Source: JACDAS01 sp046262415 (GTDB taxonomy: Bacteria; Actinomycetota; Thermoleophilia; Gaiellales; Gaiellaceae). From it: 11,193 nt of DNA. Shown in pieces: positions 1 to 5,645 of the stretch. The notes below the pieces were generated by a model that saw only the letters and a list, made by a program, of their open reading frames with translations, had not been told where the DNA came from and did no database searches. The stretch spans positions 1-11,193 of the forward strand of contig JBHEMU010000171.1 in assembly GCA_046262415.1 (NCBI GenBank). The letters are read 5' to 3'. A program made the translations under genes and the position numbers. Positions within the stretch are counted from its first letter, which is position 1. Each line of letters opens with the position of its first letter.

Positions 1-711
1 GGGCAGGGCGGCCACCCGGTCTTGCACGGCGACGAGCCCGTCGGCTCGCAGCGACTCGACCGCCTCCTCGTCCAGCGACGCCAGCGGTCGCGGCCCGTGG
101 ACGAGCAGGCGAAGCGCCCTCGCCCGGCGCTGCCGGAACGACCCCTCGAAGGCCGGCTGACGGCGCAGCGGAGGGTAACGGCGTCCCCGCGAGGGGCACG
201 CGCCCGCGAGCGGGCACACCTCGCACCGCGGCACGCGCGCCAGGCAGACGGTGGCGCCGAGATCCATCAACGCGGAGGCGCAGCCGGCGTCGAAGGCGAC
301 TCCGGTGCGGTCGCGGACGCGGCGGACGTTCGTGTCGACGGGCAGGACGTTCCGGCCAAGGGCGAAGCAACCGAGCGCGTCGGCCGTGTAGCGGCCGACG
401 GCGGGAAGCTCGGTCAGATCCTCGGGCCAGCCGTGGGCGGCCACGTGCCGCGCGGCCCGGTGCAGGCTCACGGCCCGGCGGTTGTACCCGAGCCCTTGCC
501 ACGCGCGGATCACGTCGGCGAGCGGCGCGGCCGCTAGGGACTCCGCCGTCGGCCAGCGTTCCAGCCAGGCGAGGTAGCGGGGGACGACGCGGGCGACCTG
601 CGTCTGCTGGAGCATCACCTCGGAGACGAGGATCGCGTACGGGTCGCGCGTCCGCCGCCACGGCAGGTCGCGGCCGTTGTCGGCGAACCAGGCGAGCAGG
701 GCGTACCGCAA
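1..711 (-). CDS. mutY: A/G-specific adenine glycosylase MutY (3' end cut by window edge)
   Basis: Removes adenine mispaired with 8-oxoguanine in base-excision repair. The 237 residues visible carry the family hallmarks. SEVMLQQTQV holds catalytic Glu31. The helix-hairpin-helix ELPAVGRYTADAL is at 101-113. Catalytic Asp126 lies in LPVDTNVRRV. LMDLGATVC leads into a perfect C-x6-C-x2-C-x5-C iron-sulfur motif (Cys156, 163, 166, 172). The frame is open to base 1. The only usable start is TTG at 711, because no ATG or GTG occurs in frame upstream and the next ATG lies inside the catalytic motif. A TACACT hexamer ends 7 nt before it, suggesting a leaderless transcript. After the cluster come about 65 residues resembling the short winged-helix-like tail of actinobacterial MutY, with no sign so far of the MutT-like domain found in E. 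coli. The tyrosine of the usual GLGYY is Asn77. It diverges from gltX with 26 bp between the starts. Confidence 0.95.
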   Translation of the reverse strand, partial: MRYALLAWFADNGRDLPWRRTRDPYAILVSEVMLQQTQVARVVPRYLAWLERWPTAESLAAAPLADVIRAWQGLGYNRRAVSLHRAARHVAAHGWPEDLTELPAVGRYTADALGCFALGRNVLPVDTNVRRVRDRTGVAFDAGCASALMDLGATVCLARVPRCEVCPLAGACPSRGRRYPPLRRQPAFEGSFRQRRARALRLLVHGPRPLASLDEEAVESLRADGLVAVQDRVAALP

Positions 712-724
712 GAGCCCGAGTGTA
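712..724 (-). promoter_or_regulatory. putative leaderless mutY promoter (-10 TACACT)
   Basis: TACACT reads on the minus strand at 724-719, and a 7-nt gap (CGGGCTC) separates it from the TTG start at 711. No convincing -35 is visible; that position lies inside gltX. It overlaps the gltX -10 by two bases. Inferred from spacing only. Confidence 0.35.
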
Positions 725-737
725 GATTCGTCTCGCG
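723..737 (+). promoter_or_regulatory. putative leaderless gltX promoter (-10 TAGATT)
   Basis: TAGATT at 723-728 ends 9 nt before the gltX ATG at 738, and no Shine-Dalgarno sequence stands between them. The expected transcription start therefore falls at or within a few bases of the ATG. There is no recognisable -35. Confidence 0.42.
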
Positions 738-1760
738 ATGAAGAGAGTCCGCTTCGCGCCCAGCCCGACCGGGTCGCTGCACGTGGGCAACGCCCTCAGC
801 GCGGTCGCCAACCGCCGGCTCGGAGACTGGATGCTGCTGCGGATCGACGACACCGACCCGACGCGCAACGTGCCCGGTGGAGAGAAGGCGATCCTGGCCG
901 ACCTCACCTGGCTCGGCCTCGCCTGGGAGGAGGGGCCGGTCCGGCAGAGCGAGCGCGCCGCGATCTACCGCGCCGCGGCGGCCAGCCTGGACCCGTCCGA
1001 AGAGAACGGCGCCCTGCTCTGGCAGGGGATCACCCTGCTGCGCCCGGACGGCACGGCGACCTACCACCTCGCGAGCGTCGTCGACGACGTCGAGTTCCGG
1101 ATCACCCACGTGATCAGGGGAGCGGACCATCGCGCCAACGAGTCGCTGCACGCGCGGCTCGCCGAGGCGCTCGGCGCCCGCCCGCCCACGTACGTGCACC
1201 ACGGCCTCGTCCTCGGCGACGACGGCCGCAAGCTCTCCAAACGCGGTCCGGGAGCTACCGTGGTGGCGCTGCGCGAGGCCGGCATCCCCGGCGAGGCCGT
1301 CCGCGCCTACCTCGAGGAGCTGGGCGTGCCGAAGCACGACGTGCGCTACGACCTGGGACGGATCCGCAGGCTCGCGGTCGAGGCGATCGCCTCGCTGCCC
1401 GACCAGGAGCTGGCCGCGCGCGCCGGCGCCCCGCTTGCGCTCGTCCCCGCCCTGCGCGGCGTGCGCGACCTGAACGAGGCCCGCGAGGCGGTCCGCTCGA
1501 TCCTCGAGCCCGCCCGCGCCACTCTGCCCGACGGTGCAGGCCCGACTCTCGAGCGCTTCCGAGAGCTGAGGGCGGGGGCGAACGGCGGCCTCGACGCCGA
1601 GGCCGCCCGGGCACTCGTGCGCGAGTTGAAGGCGGTCGGAGGCGACCTCCGCGCCCTCCGGCTGGCGCTCACCGGCCGGGAGCGGGGGCCGGAGCTCTGG
1701 GCGGTGGTCGCGGCCCTCGACCGCGAGGAGACCCTGAGGCGGATCGATGCGGCTCTATAG
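738..1760 (+). CDS. gltX: glutamyl-tRNA synthetase, unusually short form
   Basis: A class I aminoacyl-tRNA synthetase of the GluRS type (glutamate + ATP + tRNA). The signatures are FAPSPTGSLHVGNA (HIGH-type motif, residues 7-20), RIDDTDPTR (35-43), the family pattern GPVRQSERAAIY (66-77), DGTATYHLASVVDD (104-117), IRGADHRANE (126-135) and KLSKR (165-169). At 340 residues it is far shorter than the usual 460-500. Between YRAAAASL (ending at 84) and the DGTATYHLA block only about 19 residues remain, where GluRS normally has the connective-peptide domain of roughly 80 residues that helps grip the tRNA acceptor end. The C-terminal part (about 205-340) is also compact but ends with an anticodon-domain-like LRLALTGRERGPELWAVV. 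All reaction motifs look intact, so this is a reduced enzyme and not an obvious pseudogene. It could be the sole GluRS, a paralogue, or a GluQ-RS-like modifier. It is the first gene of the operon; cysS starts inside its last codons. Confidence 0.9.
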   Translation: MKRVRFAPSPTGSLHVGNALSAVANRRLGDWMLLRIDDTDPTRNVPGGEKAILADLTWLGLAWEEGPVRQSERAAIYRAAAASLDPSEENGALLWQGITLLRPDGTATYHLASVVDDVEFRITHVIRGADHRANESLHARLAEALGARPPTYVHHGLVLGDDGRKLSKRGPGATVVALREAGIPGEAVRAYLEELGVPKHDVRYDLGRIRRLAVEAIASLPDQELAARAGAPLALVPALRGVRDLNEAREAVRSILEPARATLPDGAGPTLERFRELRAGANGGLDAEAARALVRELKAVGGDLRALRLALTGRERGPELWAVVAALDREETLRRIDAAL

Positions 1761-3033
1761 CACCCTCAGCCGCAGGCTCGAGGCGCTGCCCCCGCGGCCC
1801 GGGCCGGTGCGCATGTACGTCTGCGGCCCCACCGTCTACCAGCGCGCGCACGTCGGCAACGCCCGCCCGTTCGTGATCTTCTCCTGGCTCGCCCGCTGGC
1901 TGCGAGAGCGCGGCTACGAGGCCACGTTCGTCCACAACATCACGGACGTGAACGACTCGATCTACGAGGCCGCGCCCGGGGCCAGCGCCGAGCTCGCCGA
2001 GCGGGCGACGGCCTGGTACCTCGAGGACATCGCCGGCCTCGGTCTGGGGCTGCCCGACCACATGCCCAAGGCGACCGAGACGATCCCGGAGATCGTCGCG
2101 ATGATCGAGCGGCTCGTCTCGTCCGGCCACGCCTACGCGGTCGAGGGCGACGTCTACTTCCGGGTCTCGAGCCATGCCGACTACGGCCGGCTCTCGAACC
2201 AGCGGCCGGACGAGATGGCCGAGCAGGAGCCGAATCCGCTCAAGGAGGACCCGCGCGACTTCGCCCTCTGGAAGGAGACGAAGGAGGGCGAGGACACGTC
2301 GTGGGACTCCCCCTGGGGCTGCGGTCGCCCCGGGTGGCACATCGAGTGCTCGGCGATGGCGGAGAAGCTGCTCGGCCCGGTCTTCGAGCTCCACGGGGCC
2401 GGCCTCGACATCGTCTTTCCCCACAACGAGAACGAGCTGGCGCAGTCGCGTGCCCTCGGGAGCGAGTACGCGCGGATCTGGATGCACAACGGGATGCTCC
2501 GGTTCGTCGGCGAGAAGATGTCGAAGTCGAAGGGGCCAGTGGCCACGATCCGCGCGGTGCTCGACCAATGGGGCCGCGAGACGCTGCTCCTCTTCTTCAC
2601 GACCGCGCACTGGCGCAAGCCGATCGACTTCTCCGAGGAGACGATGGAGCAGGCGCGGGCGCAGATCGAGACGTTCCGCAACGCGTTCGTCGGCGCCGGG
2701 GCGGCGTCGGGGCCCGTGCAGCGCGAGCGCCTGGCCAAGGTGCTCGACGACGACTTCAACACCCCGGACGCGCTCGCCCTCTTCCACGAGTGGCGTGCGG
2801 GTGGCGACCTCGCCTCGCTGCGATACGGCCTCGACCTGTTCGGGCTGGGGTCGCTCGCGCAGGCAGAGAGCGCCCCGCACGAGGTCCAGGCGCTCGCCCG
2901 GAAGCGCGAGGAGGCCCGGAGGCGCAAGGACTTCGACGAGGCCGACCGCGCACGCGCCGAGATCGAGGCAGCCGGCTGGGAGGTGCGGGACGTCGCCGAG
3001 GCGCCCGGCTTCCGGCTCGTGCCGCGGCGATGA
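1747..3033 (+). CDS. cysS: cysteinyl-tRNA synthetase
   Basis: Charges tRNA-Cys with cysteine in the cytoplasm. The 428 residues show YVCGPTVY with zinc ligand Cys26, HVGN (35-38), WHIECSAM with Cys201, FPHNENE with His226 and Glu230, and KMSKSKG (257-263). The CGPTVY motif, not the CGITPYD of the mycothiol ligase MshC, marks it as a true CysRS. It is somewhat shorter than the usual 460-480, mostly in the C-terminal region after about residue 300. The C-terminal KREEARRRKDFDEADRAR helix is typical of the family. The ATG lies inside the end of gltX (14-bp overlap), with GAGG at 1736-1739 as a probable ribosome-binding site. Its stop overlaps the rlmB start as ATGA, so translation of the two is probably coupled. 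Confidence 0.97.
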   Translation: MRLYSTLSRRLEALPPRPGPVRMYVCGPTVYQRAHVGNARPFVIFSWLARWLRERGYEATFVHNITDVNDSIYEAAPGASAELAERATAWYLEDIAGLGLGLPDHMPKATETIPEIVAMIERLVSSGHAYAVEGDVYFRVSSHADYGRLSNQRPDEMAEQEPNPLKEDPRDFALWKETKEGEDTSWDSPWGCGRPGWHIECSAMAEKLLGPVFELHGAGLDIVFPHNENELAQSRALGSEYARIWMHNGMLRFVGEKMSKSKGPVATIRAVLDQWGRETLLLFFTTAHWRKPIDFSEETMEQARAQIETFRNAFVGAGAASGPVQRERLAKVLDDDFNTPDALALFHEWRAGGDLASLRYGLDLFGLGSLAQAESAPHEVQALARKREEARRRKDFDEADRARAEIEAAGWEVRDVAEAPGFRLVPRR

Positions 3034-3749
3034 TCCACGAGCAGGTGTACGGCCGGCGCGCCGTCGCCGAGACGCTCCGCGGCCCGCGGGAGGTCAGCGA
3101 GCTCTGGGCGACCGAACGGGCTCTCCGGGCCGAAGCCTGGCTGCGCGAGGAGGCGGCCCTGCGCGTGCAGGTCAGGCCGGAGCGGGCGCTCACGGCCGCC
3201 GCCGGGACGCCGGACCACCAGGGGGTGCTGGCCTACTGCGAGCCGTACCGCTACGCGGACGCTCACGAGCTGGCCGCGGTCGACCGGCCGCTGATCGCCT
3301 GCCTCGATCGGGTCACCGACCCCCGCAATCTCGGCGCGGTGTGCCGCAGCGCCGAGGGTGCGGGCGCGACCGGCCTCGTGCTGCCGGCGCACGGCTCGGC
3401 GCAGGTGACCCCGGTGGTCTGCCGCGCCTCGGCCGGAGCGGTCGAGCACCTGGCGGTCGCCGTCGTGACCAACCTCGCGCGCTACCTGGCCGAGATCAAG
3501 GGGGCCGAGCTCTGGGTCTGGGCCGCCTCGGCGGAGTCGGGCACCTCCCTCTGGGAGGCGGACCTGGCCGGCGGCGTCGTGCTCGTCTTCGGCGCCGAGG
3601 GCAGGGGAATCCGGCCGCTCGTCCGCCGCGCCTGCGACGGCGCCGTCTCGATCCCCCTGGCGGGCCGGGTCGAGTCCCTCAACGTGAGCGTCGCGGCGGC
3701 GCTCCTCCTCTACGAGGCCCGCCGGCAGCGCGTGTTCGTCCCGAAATGA
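3030..3749 (+). CDS. rlmB: 23S rRNA 2'-O-methyltransferase of the RlmB/TrmH (SpoU) family
   Basis: A SAM-dependent ribose methyltransferase of the SPOUT class, by family knowledge modifying G2251 of 23S rRNA. The 239 residues start with a substrate-binding domain (YGRRAVAETL near the start, GTPDHQGVLAYCEPYRYAD at about 64-82). The knotted catalytic domain follows with all three SpoU motifs: DRVTDPRNLGAVCRSAEGAG (motif 1), VFGAEGRGI (motif 2) and IPLAGRVESLNVSVAAA (motif 3). The start is the ATG overlapping the cysS stop (ATGA at 3030-3033); a reading frame open further upstream is only the shadow of cysS. It ends with another ATGA overlap with the next gene. Position between cysS and yacP matches the Bacillus arrangement, supporting RlmB over other TrmH paralogues. 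The exact target nucleotide is inferred. Confidence 0.93.
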   Translation: MIHEQVYGRRAVAETLRGPREVSELWATERALRAEAWLREEAALRVQVRPERALTAAAGTPDHQGVLAYCEPYRYADAHELAAVDRPLIACLDRVTDPRNLGAVCRSAEGAGATGLVLPAHGSAQVTPVVCRASAGAVEHLAVAVVTNLARYLAEIKGAELWVWAASAESGTSLWEADLAGGVVLVFGAEGRGIRPLVRRACDGAVSIPLAGRVESLNVSVAAALLLYEARRQRVFVPK

Positions 3750-4183
3750 ACTCTGAACCGACGCTCTACCTGTTCGACGGGTACAACCTGCTGCACGCGG
3801 GCGGGTTCGAGGACGTGGGCTCGCTCGTCGACACGCTGGCGAGCTTCGTCGCGCTCCAGGGCGCGCGGGGAGTCGCCGTCTTCGACGGCGCGGGCCGGGA
3901 CGACCGGCGGGGGCCGCTCGAGATCCGCTATGCCGCGAACGCGGACGCGCTGCTCGAGCGCCTGTCCGCGGAGCATCGCAGCCGCGAGCGGATCTGCCTC
4001 GTGTCGTCGGACGCCGCCGTGCGCGCGACCTCCGGCCAGGAGGTCGCCATGCTCAGCTCGCAGACGTTCCTGCGCGACCTGGTGCCGGCGGCCCACGCCG
4101 AGCGCGTGCGGACCGACGTGGCCGGTCGCCTCGACGCGGAGACGCTCACTCGCCTCGAGCGCCTGCGCCGCGGCGAGAGTTGA
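3746..4183 (+). CDS. yacP: YacP-like NYN-domain endoribonuclease
   Basis: The 145 residues match the small NYN/PIN-like YacP family (formerly DUF901). In Bacillus subtilis the homologue (Rae1) cleaves mRNA at the ribosome; whether this copy does is inference. Visible marks are LYLFDGYNLLHA (7-18) with Asp11 and Asn14, VAVFDGAG (43-50), Asp67 in ANADALLERL, and LVSSDAAVR (85-93) with Asp89. These conserved acids would form the metal-binding site. The protein is cut short compared with the about 170 residues of Bacillus YacP and ends in an Arg/Glu-rich helix. The ATG overlaps the rlmB stop by 4 bp (ATGA), so it is the last gene of the coupled gltX-cysS-rlmB-yacP operon. sigH follows after 147 bp with its own promoter. 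Confidence 0.88.
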   Translation: MNSEPTLYLFDGYNLLHAGGFEDVGSLVDTLASFVALQGARGVAVFDGAGRDDRRGPLEIRYAANADALLERLSAEHRSRERICLVSSDAAVRATSGQEVAMLSSQTFLRDLVPAAHAERVRTDVAGRLDAETLTRLERLRRGES

Positions 4184-4220
4184 CGCCAGGCAGAGCGAAA
4201 CGCCTCGATCGGCAACTCGC

Positions 4221-4249
4221 TTGTATCTCCGCGGGCGTCTTGCTATGTT
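4221..4249 (+). promoter_or_regulatory. putative sigH promoter (TTGTAT - 17 bp - TGC TATGTT)
   Basis: TTGTAT at 4221-4226 and TATGTT at 4244-4249 are exactly 17 bp apart, and TGC directly precedes the -10, giving an extended -10. This is the best sigma-70-like promoter in the window. The predicted start near 4256 would give a 5' leader of about 75 nt before the sigH ATG, unlike the leaderless genes nearby. Confidence 0.55.
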
Positions 4250-4330
4250 CTTCCTCAACTTCAGGGTGAGACTTGTCCTGTTGGCTTGGCGCCCGGCTCG
4301 ACAAACTGCCAGCAACCACGGGAGATCACG

Positions 4331-4996
4331 ATGGCCCCTCGCACGGCGACCGCGGTACGAACACCCCAGAAGGCTCAACGAGAGCTTGAGGATTTGCAGT
4401 TCGTCGTCCGTGCGCGGAACGGCGACGAGCACGCGCTCGACCAGCTCATGCGCCGCTACACCGGCTTCGTCCGGCTGAAGGCGAGCTCGTACTTCCTGGC
4501 CGGCGGCGACTCGGAGGATCTCGTCCAGGAGGGGCTGATTGGCCTCTACAAGGCGGTGCGGGACTTCCGGCCGGACATGCAGACCTCCTTCCGAAGCTTC
4601 GCGGAGCTCTGCGTGACGAGGCAGATCATCACCGCGATCAAGAGCGCGACCCGGTACAAGCACCAGCCGCTGAACGGCTACGTCTCCTTCAGCCACACCC
4701 CGGCCGGCCAGGGGGCCGAGAGCGACTGCACGCTCGGCGACGCGCTGCCCGGCCCGAGCGTGGACGACCCCTCCGTCTGCGTGATCTCGACCCAGGAGCT
4801 CCAGAGCCTCGTCTTCTGCCTGGGCAGCGGCCTCTCGCGGCTGGAGGCAGACGCGCTGCGGCTCTACCTCGAGGGTTCCTCCTACGACGAGATGGCGGAG
4901 CACCTGACGTGCGACACGAAGGCGATCGACAACGCCCTCCAGCGCGTCAAGCGCAAGATCGTGCAGCACCAGCGCGAGCGCGAGGTCCTGAGCTGA
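4331..4996 (+). CDS. sigH: RNA polymerase sigma factor, SigH (sigma-30) type
   Basis: An alternative sigma-70 family factor very close in motif pattern to Bacillus SigH. Region 2 (about 32-118) has YFLAGGDSEDLVQEGLIGLY, a core-binding and -10-melting segment, followed by SFRSFAELCVTRQIITAIKS and ATRYKHQPLNGYVSF. Region 4 (about 167-210) has the helix-turn-helix LEGSSYDEMAEHL and AIDNALQRVKRKI. The length of 221 fits the family. I chose the ATG at 4331 because GGGAG (4320-4324) precedes it by 6 nt; a start 45 bp upstream lacks such a site. It lies downstream of yacP as in Bacillus, but after 147 bp and a promoter of its own. In Bacillus SigH serves the transition to stationary phase, sporulation and competence; its regulon here is unknown. 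Homologues occur in some non-sporulating actinobacteria. Confidence 0.93.
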   Translation: MAPRTATAVRTPQKAQRELEDLQFVVRARNGDEHALDQLMRRYTGFVRLKASSYFLAGGDSEDLVQEGLIGLYKAVRDFRPDMQTSFRSFAELCVTRQIITAIKSATRYKHQPLNGYVSFSHTPAGQGAESDCTLGDALPGPSVDDPSVCVISTQELQSLVFCLGSGLSRLEADALRLYLEGSSYDEMAEHLTCDTKAIDNALQRVKRKIVQHQREREVLS

Positions 4997-5021
4997 GCAG
5001 GGGCGAACTCCGCGCTACGCT
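4993..5021 (+). promoter_or_regulatory. possible tRNA-Thr promoter (CTGAGC - 17 bp - TACGCT)
   Basis: TACGCT at 5016-5021 ends 8 nt before the first base of the tRNA. A weak CTGAGC lies 17 bp upstream, overlapping the sigH stop codon. The same TACGCT hexamer occurs before the 47-residue gene at 10685. The tRNA could equally be transcribed with sigH. Confidence 0.35.
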
Positions 5022-5029
5022 GGGCCCGC

Positions 5030-5102
5030 GCCGGAGTAGCTCAGCTGGTAGAGCAACGCTCTTGTAAAGCGTAGGCCGCGGGTTCGAGTCCCGCCTCCGG
5101 CT
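5030..5102 (+). tRNA. tRNA-Thr (anticodon TGT)
   Basis: A complete 73-nt cloverleaf. The acceptor stem GCCGGAG (5030-5036) pairs with CTCCGGC (5095-5101). The D arm is GCTC-AGCTGGTA-GAGC. The anticodon stem ACGCT/AGCGT closes the loop CTTGTAA with anticodon TGT, reading ACA and, by wobble, other Thr codons. The T arm is GCGGG-TTCGAGT-CCCGC. The discriminator base is T and CCA is not encoded. It follows sigH by 33 bp and converges on the pRiA4b-type gene 31 bp away. Confidence 0.97.
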
Positions 5103-5133
5103 CTCGTTTCAGCAGGCGGCCGACCTGGCGGCG

Positions 5134-5577
5134 TCAGGCAGTCTCCGCCAACTCGTCGTCGTCGTACACGTACTGAGGCGGTGCCTCGCCGCGGCTCACG
5201 AGGATCGGCGGGCACGGCTCCGCGTCGGCCGCCCGGATCTCGACGAGCGTGAGCCGGACACGCCACTCGTCGCCGAAGTCGAAGACGTAGGCGATCTTCT
5301 GTCCGGTCCGAAGACCGAGCCGGTCGAGCCGCACCCGGGCGGTCCGCTGACCGCGTTCGAGCCATGGGCTCGGGCAGGTGTACTCGCTACCCGACTGGCT
5401 GTCCCAGAACGTGCCGCTCAGCCAGAAGGAGTAGAGGTGGTCGTCGTCCCAGTCGAACGCGAGCTGAAGCAGCTGGTGGAGGTCGGCCAGCGTCTCGTCG
5501 CCTCGTACTGCGAGCTTGCGGCTGACTCCCCGGAAACCAACAAGCGCGGTGTTGAAGACATAGGTCTCGGCTGCCAT
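5134..5577 (-). CDS. pRiA4b ORF-3-like domain protein
   Basis: The 147 residues match the plasmid pRiA4b ORF-3-like family (PF07929, also called IS1096 TnpR-like passenger), a widespread soluble domain without a firm biochemical role. Characteristic stretches are LADLHQLLQLAFDWDDDHLY (30-49) followed by FWL, and IAYVFDFGDEWRVRLTLVEI (95-114), the latter corresponding to the family's YDFGDDW motif. The tail APPQYVYDDDE ends the domain. The ATG at 5577 is preceded by AGGAG (5588-5584) with 6-nt spacing. A TAACAT hexamer at 5611-5606 could be a -10, but I see no matching -35. It lies 68 bp downstream of the PLP-enzyme gene on the same strand and may be read with it. No transposase or terminal inverted repeats are present, so the mobile-element label from the family name does not apply here. 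Confidence 0.85.
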   Translation of the reverse strand: MAAETYVFNTALVGFRGVSRKLAVRGDETLADLHQLLQLAFDWDDDHLYSFWLSGTFWDSQSGSEYTCPSPWLERGQRTARVRLDRLGLRTGQKIAYVFDFGDEWRVRLTLVEIRAADAEPCPPILVSRGEAPPQYVYDDDELAETA

Positions 5578-5645
5578 CGAAAGCTCCTCTCTGTGGTGAG
5601 CATCGATGTTAGGGAACCCGTCGGCCGCCCTCCGTCGTGACGAGT

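Noticed and set aside
22..537. Long plus-strand open frame of 171 residues near the left edge
   Set aside because: It is the antisense shadow of mutY; the minus frame carries all the MutY motifs, whereas this one is Arg/Ala/Gly-rich without any domain.
1747..3033. Mycothiol ligase MshC, a CysRS relative found in actinobacteria
   Set aside because: The sequence has the CysRS motif CGPTVY, the full KMSKSKG and the C-terminal CysRS helix region, not the MshC pattern.
2174..4183. A 669-residue plus-strand frame beginning inside cysS
   Set aside because: Only its last 145 codons (from 3746) are the YacP gene. The rest is a frame-shifted reading of cysS and rlmB with Arg/Ser-rich junk composition.
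5134..5577. Mobile element suggested by the family label 'IS1096 TnpR-like'
   Set aside because: No transposase, terminal inverted repeats or target duplication around the gene; the domain is common in ordinary chromosomal genes.
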